A stretch of DNA of 64,000 bases from Jiangella muralis (GTDB taxonomy: Bacteria; Actinomycetota; Actinomycetes; Jiangellales; Jiangellaceae), in the NCBI RefSeq assembly GCF_001270745.1, contig NZ_LFXL01000010.1, positions 62,001 to 126,000 of the forward strand. Reading direction: 5' to 3'. Each line of letters begins with the position of its first letter. Positions within the stretch are counted from its first letter, which is position 1. Below are positions 27,394 through 36,700 of the stretch, piece by piece. The position numbers and the translations under genes are program-made. Under the pieces are notes generated by a model. The model did no database searches. It was given only the letters and a program-made list of their open reading frames with translations, and had not been told where the DNA came from.

Positions 27394-29052
27394 GTGAACC
27401 GCCCGCTCGTCACGCTGGTGAACCCGAACCTGGTGCACCCACCCATCACGCCGTATGCGCTGGACATCCTCGCCACGTCGTTGGAAGCCGCCGGTTTCGA
27501 GGTGGACGTGGTCGACCTGACGCTGGTGCGCGACCGGTGGCGGCACACCGTCGCGACGTATTTCGGCGAGCACCGGCCGGTTCTGGTGGGCATGACGTTC
27601 CGGAACACGGACACGATCTACCCCCAGGAGCAGCGCGTCTTCCTCGACTCGCACCGCGACATCGTGCGTGAGGTGCGGCGGTGGACGACGGCGCCGATCG
27701 TGGGCGGCGGGGTGGGGTTCTCGTCCATGCCGTTCGCGCTGGTGGACTGGTTCGGCCTCGACTACGGCGTCAAGGGACCGGGCGAGGTGACGATGGTCGA
27801 GCTGGCGACGATGCTGGCGAACGACGACTCGCCGGCGAAGGTGCCGGGTCTGATCATCAACCTCGGCCGGGGCGACGTCCGGCAGATCCCGCACCGCACG
27901 CAGCTGATCGCGGACGGCCGAGTCGAGCTGGTGAACCGGGTGACCCCGTACACGCGGCGTTCCGGCGTGCCGGACAAGGTCGACAACCTCGCGTACTACG
28001 AGCGCGGCGGGCTAGGCAACATCCTGACGAAGAACGGCTGCACGTTCGCCTGCGCGCACTGCGTCGAGCCGGATGCCAAGGGCAACCGGTTCGCCCGCCG
28101 CGCCGAATCCGCCGTCGTCGACGAGATGGAGCTGCTGACGGCGCAGGGCGTGCACGACCTGCACACGACGGACAGCGAGTTCAACCTCAACATCGCGCAC
28201 AGCAAGGCGGTGCTGCGCGAGATCGTCCGGCGCAAGCGCATCGACCGGTACTCGCCGCTGCACGAGCTGCGGCTGTGGATCTACGTGCAGCCGGCGCCGT
28301 TCGACGAGGAGTACGCGGCGCTGCTGGCCGAGGCCGGCTGCGCGGGCATCAACGTGGCGCCGGACCACGTCCGCGACGACGTCCTGAACGGCTGGAAGGT
28401 GACCGGCCGCGGCACCCGGTTCTACGGCTACGCCGACGTGCAGCGGCTGTGCGACCTGGCGACGCAGTACGAGATGCTGACGATGGTGGAGGCGCTGCTC
28501 GGCATGCCGGGCGAGACCGCCGAGACCATGCACGACTGTGTCGACGGCCTGCTCGCGCTGGACGCGACGGTGGTCGGTTTCACGCTGGGCCTCCGCGCGT
28601 TCCCGTACTCGCCGCTGGGCCGCGACCTCGCCGCCCGCAGCGGCGGCACCCGTGCCGTCCCCGGCCTGCAGTCCAACACGGCGACGGCGCCGATCCTGCT
28701 GTCGACGCTGGACCAGTGCCACAGCCGGGTGGAATACGAGCGGCAGTTCATGTTCGACCCGATGGGCGGGTTCCGGCCGGTCTACTACTTCTCCCCCGCG
28801 CTGCCCGAGGGTGCACGAAACACCCGGCCCGGCGACCGCTGGCTGACCAGCCTGGAGCTGCTGTGGGAGTGGGTGCCGCTGCATGACCGCCCGCGGGTCA
28901 TGCTGCCGACGGCGCCGGGACTGACGCCGGAGGACAACAACTACGCCGACAACCCGTTCCTGCTGCGGCTCACCGCGTTGGGCTACAAGGGCGCCTTCTG
29001 GTCACACTGGCCGCTGCGCGCGGAGATCATGGGTGGCACCGTCCCGGCCTGA
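27394..29052 (+). CDS. Cobalamin-binding radical SAM methyltransferase, TsrM-like
   Basis: 552 residues. The N-terminal 150 form a B12-binding-like fold (LVNPNLVHPPITPYALDILA) without the DxHxxG that supplies a lower cobalt ligand. The radical SAM cluster motif is C216-TFA-C220-AH-C223. TsrM, the enzyme that methylates C2 of tryptophan in thiostrepton-type biosynthesis, also lacks DxHxxG and carries an arginine near residue 69 under the cobalamin; here R70 lies in GMTFRNTDT. That resemblance and the adjacent tryptophanase suggest an indole or tryptophan methyltransferase. The GTG at 27394 has GGGGAGG 6 nt upstream. Other class-B radical SAM reactions cannot be excluded. Confidence 0.8.
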   Translation: MNRPLVTLVNPNLVHPPITPYALDILATSLEAAGFEVDVVDLTLVRDRWRHTVATYFGEHRPVLVGMTFRNTDTIYPQEQRVFLDSHRDIVREVRRWTTAPIVGGGVGFSSMPFALVDWFGLDYGVKGPGEVTMVELATMLANDDSPAKVPGLIINLGRGDVRQIPHRTQLIADGRVELVNRVTPYTRRSGVPDKVDNLAYYERGGLGNILTKNGCTFACAHCVEPDAKGNRFARRAESAVVDEMELLTAQGVHDLHTTDSEFNLNIAHSKAVLREIVRRKRIDRYSPLHELRLWIYVQPAPFDEEYAALLAEAGCAGINVAPDHVRDDVLNGWKVTGRGTRFYGYADVQRLCDLATQYEMLTMVEALLGMPGETAETMHDCVDGLLALDATVVGFTLGLRAFPYSPLGRDLAARSGGTRAVPGLQSNTATAPILLSTLDQCHSRVEYERQFMFDPMGGFRPVYYFSPALPEGARNTRPGDRWLTSLELLWEWVPLHDRPRVMLPTAPGLTPEDNNYADNPFLLRLTALGYKGAFWSHWPLRAEIMGGTVPA

Positions 29053-29147
29053 ACCGTCCCGAGGGCGAAACCCGGCCCCTGGGGTCGGCGATGACGTCCC
29101 GCCTAGCGTCGCCTCATGCGAGTCGGGATCCTGACCGAGCCCATCCG

Positions 29148-30668
29148 ATGACCCGTGCTCCCAGCGCCTCGGCCGTGGAGCTGTCCGTAGCGCCAGCGCC
29201 GGGCGGCTCGCGCGGTCAGATCCTGCGCGCGATGTCGGGACTGTGCCTTGCGTCCTTCATCGTCACACTGTCCGGGACGATCGTGTCCAACGCGCTGCCC
29301 CGCATCCTCGCCGACCTCGGCGGCAGCCAGAGCCAGTACCCGTGGGTGGTGACCTCGTCATTGCTCACGGCCACCGCGACCGCGCCGATCTGGAGCCGGC
29401 TGGCCGACCGGACGAGCAAGCGGTTGCTCTTCCAGGCCGCGTTGGCATTCTTCGCCTTCGGTTCTGTTCTGTGCGGCGTCGCGCCGACCACAGAGATCCT
29501 CCTCGTCTTCAGGGCGATCGAAGGGATCGGAATGGGTGGTTTGGGGGCGCTGGTCTATGTCGTCCTGGCCGCGCTGATCAGTCCTCGTGAACGAGGACGG
29601 TATGCGAGCTTCGTTACGGCGGTCGCCGCGACCGGGACCGTCTGCGGGCCCCTTCTGGGCGGAGTCATCATCGAAGCGCCGATGCTCGGCTGGCGTTGGT
29701 GCTTCTGGGCACCAGTGCCGCTGGCCATCGCCGCCGTGGTTCTGCTGCAGCGAACGTTGCGGTTGCCAGCATCGTCTGACAGGGCGCGGGTCGACTGGAT
29801 CGGCGCCCTCGTCATACCCTCCACGATCGGTGTCTTCCTGGCCTGGGTGACACTGGCCGGCCGGGAGTTCGGCTGGCTGTCCTGGGCGAGCGCCGCGTTC
29901 GTTGTCACGACCGGTCTGCTGATCATCGTGGGGGTCACCGTGGAACAGCGCGCGCCGAACCCGTTCCTGCCCCCGTGGCTGCTCCGCCAGCGCACGATGC
30001 TGCTGGCGCTGGTCGCGAGCGTGGTCATAGGCGGTATCTCGATGGCGACGTCGGTGTACCTCGCCCAGTACTTCCAGGTCTCCAGGGGCCAGAGCCCCAC
30101 CGCGTCCGGCCTCCTGCTACTGCCCATGGTGGCCGGCATCGTGTCGGGGACGATCCTGTCGGGCCAGCTCGTGAGCCGCCTGGGGCGTTGCAAGCGCTAC
30201 CTCGTGATCGGAGCGGCCCTGGCCTCCACCGGCCTCGCCCTGCTGGGCACGATCGACCGGACGACTCCCCTCGAGGTCATCGCCGGGTACATGGTCATCC
30301 TCGGCCTGGGCGTCGGTTCCAGCCTGCAGAACCTCGTCATCGCCGTGCAGAACGAGCTCGCCTACCACGAACTCGGGGCAGGCACGTCCGTCGTGCTCTC
30401 GTTCCAGTCGCTGGGCGGGGCCATCGGCCTCGCGATCCTCGGCTCCATCCTCGCGTCGCGAGTCGCCGAAGTGCCCGTCCAGGATGCCGCAGCAGCCTAC
30501 GGCGATGCCACCGCGTTGATCTTCCGGATTGCGGCGGTCAGCGCGCTGGTCGCCCTCGCAGCGGTCCTCCTGCTGCGCGACACGCCTCTCCGGACGACCG
30601 TGGACGGTCCGGAGGTGGACGCCGAGTCGGTACGACGACAAGGCCCCGCCGGGACCGGCGGGGCCTGA
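29148..30668 (+). CDS. MFS drug:H+ antiporter (DHA2/EmrB-QacA type)
   Basis: 506 residues with about 14 hydrophobic segments. Motif A-like LADRTSKRLLF follows the second helix, and GGSQSQYPWVVTSSLL and GTVCGPLLGGVI (motif C-like) mark the antiporter group. The ATG at 29148 is preferred over an ATG 57 bp earlier, which adds only unconserved residues. It is 95 bp downstream of the radical SAM gene. It likely exports the small hydrophobic product of this cluster and gives self-protection; indoles fit such pumps. A strong hairpin overlaps the 3' end. Confidence 0.88.
   Translation: MTRAPSASAVELSVAPAPGGSRGQILRAMSGLCLASFIVTLSGTIVSNALPRILADLGGSQSQYPWVVTSSLLTATATAPIWSRLADRTSKRLLFQAALAFFAFGSVLCGVAPTTEILLVFRAIEGIGMGGLGALVYVVLAALISPRERGRYASFVTAVAATGTVCGPLLGGVIIEAPMLGWRWCFWAPVPLAIAAVVLLQRTLRLPASSDRARVDWIGALVIPSTIGVFLAWVTLAGREFGWLSWASAAFVVTTGLLIIVGVTVEQRAPNPFLPPWLLRQRTMLLALVASVVIGGISMATSVYLAQYFQVSRGQSPTASGLLLLPMVAGIVSGTILSGQLVSRLGRCKRYLVIGAALASTGLALLGTIDRTTPLEVIAGYMVILGLGVGSSLQNLVIAVQNELAYHELGAGTSVVLSFQSLGGAIGLAILGSILASRVAEVPVQDAAAAYGDATALIFRIAAVSALVALAAVLLLRDTPLRTTVDGPEVDAESVRRQGPAGTGGA
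30642..30665. terminator. Bidirectional hairpin between MFS and cold-shock genes
   Basis: GGCCCCGCC (30642-30650) and GGCGGGGCC (30657-30665) are perfect 9-bp arms around GGGACC, ending right at the MFS stop codon. There is no T-run, as is common in high-GC actinobacteria. It separates two convergent genes. Confidence 0.7.
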
Positions 30669-30680
30669 CGTGACCACGCT

Positions 30681-30884
30681 TCAGATGGTGCGGACGTTCT
30701 CCGCCTGCGGGCCCTTCTGGCCCTGGGTGATGTCGAACTCGACCCGGGCGTTGTCCTCGAGCGTGCGGAAGCCGCTGGAAGCGATCGCGCTGTAGTGCAC
30801 GAAGACGTCCGCGCCGCCACCGTCCTGCTCGATGAAGCCGAAGCCCTTCTCACCGTTGAACCATTTGACAGTGCCCTGCGCCAT
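30681..30884 (-). CDS. cspA: Cold-shock domain protein
   Basis: 67 residues, one OB-fold RNA/DNA chaperone. [20 protein letters not shown] contains RNP1 (KGFGFI) and VFVHYSAI contains RNP2. The C-terminus [13 protein letters not shown] is typical of actinobacterial CspA. The ATG at 30884 has GAGGAG 10 nt upstream. It acts in the cytoplasm on mRNA secondary structure. A monocistronic gene with a terminator hairpin just beyond its 3' end. Confidence 0.96.
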   Translation of the reverse strand: MAQGTVKWFNGEKGFGFIEQDGGGADVFVHYSAIASSGFRTLEDNARVEFDITQGQKGPQAENVRTI

Positions 30885-30951
30885 GCTGTGTTGCTCCTCT
30901 TCGTGGGTTGGTATCAACCGCCGCAGACCTTAGCACGTAGCTGACCGGGGG

Positions 30952-31899
30952 CTATTGCTGGCGCTCCCTGGCGCGTCGCTTGCCTTCGTGCATGGCGGCG
31001 ACCCGCGCGACCGGAATGGTGTGGCCTTCGTCGACGAGGTCGGGGGGCAGACGCTGCGGCGCAGGCATGGCCTCAGCCCAGGGATCGGCGCCCCCGAGGA
31101 GGGCGGGAGCCGTGTGGACGGTGAAGTCGAGCGGGGTGACGGAGTCGAGGCGGTCCCACTCCACGGGGAACGACACCGGCAGGCCCGGCCGCAGCCGCGG
31201 GCTGTACGCCGCGACGACGGTGGCGCCGCCGGCCCGGGTGGAGTCGAGGAACACCTTCCCGTCACGGTCGTCCTTGATGTACGCCGTGGTGGCCAGCGCC
31301 GGGTCGAGCCGCTCGGCGCGGGCGGCCAGCGCCCGGGTGGCGGCGGCGACGTCCTCGTGCGAGTGCGGCTCCAGCGGCACGAAGATGTGCACGCCCTTCG
31401 AACCGCTGGTCTTCACCGCGCCGGCCAGGCCGTCGTTCTCGAGGGCCCGGCGGACGAGGTGGGCGGCGGCCGCGGCGACGGCGAACGACTCGCCCTCGGG
31501 CGGGTCGATGTCCATGATGAGGTGCGTCGGGACGTCCCACCGCTCGGCCAGCACCAGCGTCGGGTGGTACTCGACGGCGCGCTGGTTGGCGAACCACAGC
31601 AGCGTGCGGCGGTCGTTGCACAGGGCATACGACACCTCACGCTTGGACGCCTGCGCCCACAGCTTGACGGTGGGGATCCAGGACGGCGCGTACTTGGGCA
31701 CGTTCTTCTGCATGAAGCCGGGCTGTCCGGGCCGGACCCGGACCACCGACAGCGGCCGGCCGGCCAGCCCCGGCAGCATGCGCTCGTGCACGGCGTCGAG
31801 GTAGTCGACGAGGTCGCGCTTGGTGGCGTCGCCGTCGTCGGACAGCGCCTGGTCGAGGTGGGTCAGCGGGACACCGTCGCGTTCCTCGTCGGCGCTCAT
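30952..31899 (-). CDS. LigD-type polymerase domain protein (stand-alone)
   Basis: 315 residues corresponding to the primase-polymerase domain of bacterial NHEJ ligase D. It has LTHLDQAL near the start, FMQKNVPKYAPSWI, the metal-binding D130 and D132 in LIMDIDPP, and KTSGSKGVHIFVPL (residues 163-176). Ligase and phosphoesterase domains are absent and no ku gene lies in the window. Actinobacteria often carry such separate PolDom proteins for gap filling or repair. The ATG at 31899 fits the family start. Confidence 0.9.
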   Translation of the reverse strand: MSADEERDGVPLTHLDQALSDDGDATKRDLVDYLDAVHERMLPGLAGRPLSVVRVRPGQPGFMQKNVPKYAPSWIPTVKLWAQASKREVSYALCNDRRTLLWFANQRAVEYHPTLVLAERWDVPTHLIMDIDPPEGESFAVAAAAAHLVRRALENDGLAGAVKTSGSKGVHIFVPLEPHSHEDVAAATRALAARAERLDPALATTAYIKDDRDGKVFLDSTRAGGATVVAAYSPRLRPGLPVSFPVEWDRLDSVTPLDFTVHTAPALLGGADPWAEAMPAPQRLPPDLVDEGHTIPVARVAAMHEGKRRARERQQ

Positions 31900-31908
31900 G
31901 AAGCCAAC

Positions 31909-32808
31909 CTATCCCCCGCTGAGGCGCAGGCCCCAGGTCAGCGTCCACGTCTCGTCGGGCAGCAGCCAGCGCAGCGCCTCACCGGTGCGCAGCGCGTTCG
32001 GCGGCGCCGTCATCGGCTCGACGGCGACGGCGTCGACGGGGCCGTCGGGGCCGGGGAAGTAGTCGGTGACCCACAGCTGGACGTAGCCGAATGCGGGCTC
32101 CTGCCACAGCTCGAGCGTGCGGCCGTCGGGCGCCCGCAGCGACGTGGTGACGACGCCGCCGTCGACGTCGAGGTCGGTGAAGCAGCCGTGCGCCGTCCCC
32201 GCACCGGTCGGGACCCCGCCGCGCAGGTCGTGGCCGGTGCCGGTGACGTCGAAGGTGCCGGTCGGGATGCTCCGCTCGTCCAGGTGGAAGGCCCGGCCGG
32301 CGGGCAGCGTGAGGGTGAGGTCGCGCGCGGGCACGTCGCCGATGCGCAGGTACGGGTGGGCGCCGACGGCGACGGGGGCGGGCCCGGCGCCGGCGTTGCG
32401 GATGCGGTGCCGGACGACGACGCCGTCGGGCGTCAGCTCGTACTCGACGGAGGTGTCCAGCGTGAACGGGTAGCCCGCCTGCGGCGTGATGGGGGCGGCC
32501 AGCGTGACGGCCGCGGCGCCGCCGCCGGCGTGGGCGTAGCGGGTGGTCAGCAGCAGGCCGTGGACGGCGTGCCCGGCGGCCTCGGTGATGTTGAGTTGCT
32601 GCTCGACCCCGGCGTGGTTCCAGCGGCCGCCGTCGACCCGGTTGGGCCAGGGCACGAGGACGGCGCCGGCGGCCAGTGGCGGCGGGCCGAAGGCGGTGTG
32701 CGGCTCGATCAGCTCGGTGCCGCCGACCGTCAGCGAGCGCAGCGCCGCCGCGAATTCGGACACGACCGCCCGGGTGTCGCCGAGCTGGATCGCATGGGTG
32801 CAGTCCAC
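31909..32808 (-). CDS. Aldose 1-epimerase family protein
   Basis: 299 residues, galactose-mutarotase fold. Visible motifs are PWPNRVDGGRW, the catalytic His in GHAVHGLL, HPYLRIG, and the likely catalytic Glu in VAVEPMTAPPNAL. It interconverts alpha and beta anomers of an aldose before metabolism. It is divergent from the lactonase-like gene and may belong with it in sugar catabolism. Confidence 0.9.
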   Translation of the reverse strand: MDCTHAIQLGDTRAVVSEFAAALRSLTVGGTELIEPHTAFGPPPLAAGAVLVPWPNRVDGGRWNHAGVEQQLNITEAAGHAVHGLLLTTRYAHAGGGAAAVTLAAPITPQAGYPFTLDTSVEYELTPDGVVVRHRIRNAGAGPAPVAVGAHPYLRIGDVPARDLTLTLPAGRAFHLDERSIPTGTFDVTGTGHDLRGGVPTGAGTAHGCFTDLDVDGGVVTTSLRAPDGRTLELWQEPAFGYVQLWVTDYFPGPDGPVDAVAVEPMTAPPNALRTGEALRWLLPDETWTLTWGLRLSGG

Positions 32809-32905
32809 GGGCTCTCCTCGCTCAGGTGACGGTGCCGGCCGCGGTCACTGTAACCGGGCGCCCGGTAGCCTGCCCGCGACGCCATCGACGCACGGAGGGG
32901 GCCAC

Positions 32906-33724
32906 ATGCCGCTGATCGACGCGCACCAGCACTTCTGGAACCCGGCGACGGTCGCGTATCCGTGGATGGATCCGGCCGACGCGGTCATCCACCGGCACTA
33001 CGGCCCGGAGCACCTGGCGCCGCACCTGGAGCGGCACGGCATCGCCGGGACGGTGCTGGTGCAATCGGCCGACAGCGACGAGGACACCGACGCGATGTTC
33101 GCCGTCGCCGCGGGGTTCCCGGCCGTGCTCGGCGTCGTCGGGTACGTGCCGCTGGACGACCCGGCGCGGGCCGCGGACCGGCTCACCGAGCTGGCGGCGC
33201 GGCCCGGCTTCGCGGGCATCCGCAACCTCATCCACGACCGGCCGGACCCCGACTGGCTGCTGCGACCCGAGGTGATCGACGGGCTGCGGCTGCTGGAGCG
33301 GGCCGACGTGCCGTTCGACCTCGTCGCGGTACTCCCCCGGCACCTGGAGGTGCTGCTGGAGCTGAGCGAGCGGCTGCCGGAGCTGCGCGTCGTCGTCGAC
33401 CACCTGGCCGCGCCGCCGTTCGGCGGCGACCCCGGGCCGTGGCGCGAACTGCTGGCCGCCGTCGCGGCGAACCCGCGGGTGCACGCGAAGGTGTCCGGCC
33501 TGTACCCGGCGCCCGGCACCGACCTGCGGCCGTGGATCGACACCGCGGTCGAGCTGTTCGGCCCGGACCGGCTGATGCTGGGCAGCGACTGGCCGATCGC
33601 CGAGCGGGCCGGCGGGTTCGACCCGGTGTGGTCGGCGCTGGTCGACGTCGTCGACGGGTACGGGCCGGAGGTCGCGGCGCCGCTGCGGTCGGTGACGGCG
33701 CGGCGGTTCTACCGGCTCGGCTAG
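32906..33724 (+). CDS. Amidohydrolase-2 family lactonase-like hydrolase
   Basis: 272-residue TIM-barrel metal hydrolase. The ATG at 32906 follows GGAGGGGG and opens with the metal-binding DAHQHFWNP. GIRNLIHD, VVDHLAAPP and MLGSDWP complete the set seen in L-fuconolactonase and related sugar lactonases. A long in-frame extension upstream is rejected because it has no motif and overlaps the GalM-like gene. Lactone hydrolysis in an oxidative sugar pathway is the best guess. Confidence 0.87.
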   Translation: MPLIDAHQHFWNPATVAYPWMDPADAVIHRHYGPEHLAPHLERHGIAGTVLVQSADSDEDTDAMFAVAAGFPAVLGVVGYVPLDDPARAADRLTELAARPGFAGIRNLIHDRPDPDWLLRPEVIDGLRLLERADVPFDLVAVLPRHLEVLLELSERLPELRVVVDHLAAPPFGGDPGPWRELLAAVAANPRVHAKVSGLYPAPGTDLRPWIDTAVELFGPDRLMLGSDWPIAERAGGFDPVWSALVDVVDGYGPEVAAPLRSVTARRFYRLG

Positions 33725-33798
33725 GCGCCAGGTGAGGCGCGCGCTGACGGGCCGGCCGGGCCGCGGCGGTTCGTCGCTGCTCGGGTAGTTTTGCCTGC

Positions 33799-35841
33799 AT
33801 GCAGAATGCCGCGGAGGAGCAGAATCCGTTCGACACGATCAGCGAGCTGCCCTACCGGCTGCCGCCGTTCGCCCGCATCGAGAACGCCCACTACCGTCCG
33901 GCGTTCGAGCGCGGCATGTCCGAGCAGCGGGCCGAGGTCGAGGCCATCGCCACCGACCCGGCGCCGCCGACGTTCGAGAACACCGTCCTGGCGCTCGAAC
34001 GCTCCGGGCAGCTGCTGCAGCGGGTGGCCGCGGTGTTCTTCAACCAGGCCTCGTCCGACGCCGACGAGGAGATCCAGCAGATCCAGGGCGAGGTGTCGCC
34101 GAAGCTGGCGGCGCACTCCGACACCATCCACCTCGACCGGCGGCTGTTCGCCCGCATCGACGCGCTGCTCTCGTCCGACGCGGAGCTCGACCCCGAGTCG
34201 CGGCGGCTGCTCGAGCGCTACCACCTCGACTACGTCCGCGCCGGCGCCGGGCTGAGCGACGAGCAGCAGGACCGGCTGCGCGCTATCAACGAAGAGCTGT
34301 CGGCGCTGCAGACGTCGTTCCAGAACAAGCTGCTCAACGACACCAACGCGGCCGCCGTCGTGGTCGATGACGCCGCCGAGCTGGCCGGGCTGTCCGCCGA
34401 CGCCGTCACGGCCGCCGCCGAGACCGCCCGCGAGCGCGGCCTGGACGGCAAGCACGTCCTCACGCTCGGGCTGCCCAGCGGCCAGCCGGTACTGACGTCG
34501 CTCACCGACCGCGGGCTGCGCGAGCGTATCCATCGCGCGTCCGTCGGCCGCGGCGCCAACGGCAACGAGCACGACACCCGCGAGACGACCGTGCGCATCG
34601 CGACGCTGCGGGCGGAGCGGGCCGCCTTGTTCGGCCACCCCGACCACGCGACGTACGTGCTCGAGGACCGCACCGCGAAGACCCCGGCCGCCGTCCACGA
34701 CATGCTCGGCAAGCTGACCCCGGCCGCCGTCGCCAACGCGCACGCCGAGGCGGCCCGGCTGCAGGAGTCCATCGGCGACGAGTTCGAGCTGCGAGCGTGG
34801 GACTGGGCGCACTACTCCGACCAGGTGCGGCGCGCGACGTACGACATCGACGCCGCCGAGCTGCGGCCGTACTTCGAGCTGGACCGGGTGCTGCGCGACG
34901 GCGTCTTCTTCGCCGCCGGGGAGCTGTACGGGCTGACGTTCACCGAGCGCGACGACCTCGTCGCCTACCACCCCGACGCCCGCGTCTTCGAGGTGTCCAA
35001 CGCCGACGGCAGCGGGCTGGGCCTGTTCATCGGCGACTTCTTCACCCGCGACTCCAAGCGCGGCGGCGCCTGGATGAACTCGTTCGTCGACCAGTCCGCG
35101 CTGCAGGGCACGCAGGCGGTCGTCGTCAACAACCTCAACATCGTCAAGCCGCCGGCCGGTGAGCCCGCGCTGCTGACGTTCGACGAGGTCATCACCATGT
35201 TCCACGAGTTCGGCCACGCCCTGCACGGCCTGTTCTCCGACGTCGCGTACCCGACGTTCTCCGGCACTCACGTGCTGCGCGACTTCGTCGAGTTCCCGTC
35301 GCAGGTCAACGAGATGTGGGCGGTCTGGCCGGAGGTGCTGGCCAACTATGCCGTGCACCACGAGACCGGCGCGCCGCTGCCGCAGGACCTCGTGCAGCGG
35401 CTGCTCGACTCGCAGATCTGGGGCGAAGGCTTCGCGACGACGGAGTACCTGGCGGCGACGCTGCTCGACCTCGCGTGGCACGAGATCCCGGCCGGGACCG
35501 TCGTCGACGACCCGCTGGCGTTCGAGGCGGCGGCGCTGGAGCGGGCCGGCGTCGCGCTACCGGCGGTGCCGCCGCGCTACCGCACGTCGTACTTCGCGCA
35601 CATCTTCTCCGGCGGCTACAGCGCGGGCTACTACTCCTACATCTGGAGCGAGGTCCTCGACGCCGACACCGTCGAGTGGTTCAAGGACAACGGCGGCCTG
35701 CTGCGCGACAACGGCGACCACTTCCGGCGCACGCTGCTCTCCCGCGGCGGCAGCATCGACGCCATGCAGGCCTTCCGCGACTTCCGCGGCCGCGACCCGC
35801 AGATCGAGCCGCTGCTCGTCCGCCGCGGCCTGGCCGGCTAG
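33799..35841 (+). CDS. dcp: M3-family peptidyl-dipeptidase / oligopeptidase
   Basis: 680 residues, the size of Dcp/OpdA enzymes. The zinc-binding HEFGH is at residues 469-473 (MFHEFGHALHGL), and a further ligand is expected in DFVEFPSQVNE. The C-terminal FSGGYSAGYYSYIWSE is the substrate-binding block of the family. No signal peptide, so it trims peptides in the cytoplasm. Start ATG at 33799. It is followed 30 bp later by a serine hydrolase gene. Confidence 0.95.
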   Translation: MQNAAEEQNPFDTISELPYRLPPFARIENAHYRPAFERGMSEQRAEVEAIATDPAPPTFENTVLALERSGQLLQRVAAVFFNQASSDADEEIQQIQGEVSPKLAAHSDTIHLDRRLFARIDALLSSDAELDPESRRLLERYHLDYVRAGAGLSDEQQDRLRAINEELSALQTSFQNKLLNDTNAAAVVVDDAAELAGLSADAVTAAAETARERGLDGKHVLTLGLPSGQPVLTSLTDRGLRERIHRASVGRGANGNEHDTRETTVRIATLRAERAALFGHPDHATYVLEDRTAKTPAAVHDMLGKLTPAAVANAHAEAARLQESIGDEFELRAWDWAHYSDQVRRATYDIDAAELRPYFELDRVLRDGVFFAAGELYGLTFTERDDLVAYHPDARVFEVSNADGSGLGLFIGDFFTRDSKRGGAWMNSFVDQSALQGTQAVVVNNLNIVKPPAGEPALLTFDEVITMFHEFGHALHGLFSDVAYPTFSGTHVLRDFVEFPSQVNEMWAVWPEVLANYAVHHETGAPLPQDLVQRLLDSQIWGEGFATTEYLAATLLDLAWHEIPAGTVVDDPLAFEAAALERAGVALPAVPPRYRTSYFAHIFSGGYSAGYYSYIWSEVLDADTVEWFKDNGGLLRDNGDHFRRTLLSRGGSIDAMQAFRDFRGRDPQIEPLLVRRGLAG

Positions 35842-35871
35842 GCGGCCGGCCACGACACGTAGGGTCGGGAC

Positions 35872-36687
35872 ATGGACAGCGTGCGCATCGTGGAGCAGTG
35901 GCCGGTCGACCACGCGGCGACCGCGGTCGTGCGCGCCGACGGCACCCTGGCCGGCGCGCACGGCGACCAGCAGCGGCAGTACCGGCTGGCGTCGGTGACG
36001 AAGCCGCTCACCGCGTACGCCGCGCTGATCGCCGTCGAGGAGGGCGCGGTGCACCTCGACGACCCCGCCGGGCCCGAGGGCTCCACCGTCGCCCACCTGC
36101 TGGCGCACACGTCCGGGCTGGCCTTCGACGAGCACAAGGCCGCCTGGGCGCCCGGCCGCCGCCGGCTCTACTCCAACGCCGGGTTCGAGCAGCTGGCCGA
36201 CCACGTCGCCAAGCGCTCCGGCATCCCGTTCGCCGACTACGTCCGCGACGGCCTGCTGGGGCCGCTCGGCATGACCGGCACGGTGTTCGAGGGGTCGCCG
36301 GCGTCGGGGGCACGCTCGACGGTGGCCGACCTCGCGTGGTTCGTCGCCGAACTCATGGCGCCGGCGCTGCTCGACCTGTCCACCGTCGAGCAGGCCACGA
36401 CGGTGCACTTCCCCGGGCTGGCCGGGGTGCTGCCCGGGTTCGGCATGCAGCGGCCGAACGACTGGGGCCTGGGCTTCGACATCCGCGACGGCAAGTCGCC
36501 GCACTGGACCGGCGCCACGAACTCGCCGCGCACGTTCGGCCACTTCGGCCAGGCCGGCACGTTCTTCTGGGTCGACCCCGACCTCGGCGCCGCCTGCGTC
36601 GCGCTGGCCGACCGCGACTTCGGCACCTGGGCGGCCGAGGCGTGGCCGCCGTACAGCGACGCCGTCATCGCCGAGCTGCGAAGGTAG
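35872..36687 (+). CDS. Serine hydrolase, beta-lactamase class C / PBP-like fold
   Basis: 271 residues. The nucleophile motif SxxK is SVTK in RLASVTKPLTAYA, YxN is YSNAG, and a third motif region lies around HFGQAGTFFWVD, with HFGQAG in place of KTG. The absence of a signal peptide and the short length point to a cytosolic esterase or peptidase of the family rather than a beta-lactamase. It runs just ahead of the AfsR-like gene, with 13 bp between. Confidence 0.85.
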   Translation: MDSVRIVEQWPVDHAATAVVRADGTLAGAHGDQQRQYRLASVTKPLTAYAALIAVEEGAVHLDDPAGPEGSTVAHLLAHTSGLAFDEHKAAWAPGRRRLYSNAGFEQLADHVAKRSGIPFADYVRDGLLGPLGMTGTVFEGSPASGARSTVADLAWFVAELMAPALLDLSTVEQATTVHFPGLAGVLPGFGMQRPNDWGLGFDIRDGKSPHWTGATNSPRTFGHFGQAGTFFWVDPDLGAACVALADRDFGTWAAEAWPPYSDAVIAELRR

Positions 36688-36700
36688 TTACTGCGGCAGA

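Noticed and set aside
32543-32905. Extended N-terminus for the amidohydrolase
   Set aside because: It overlaps the oppositely oriented aldose epimerase and has no homologous features. The ATG at 32906 has a strong ribosome site.
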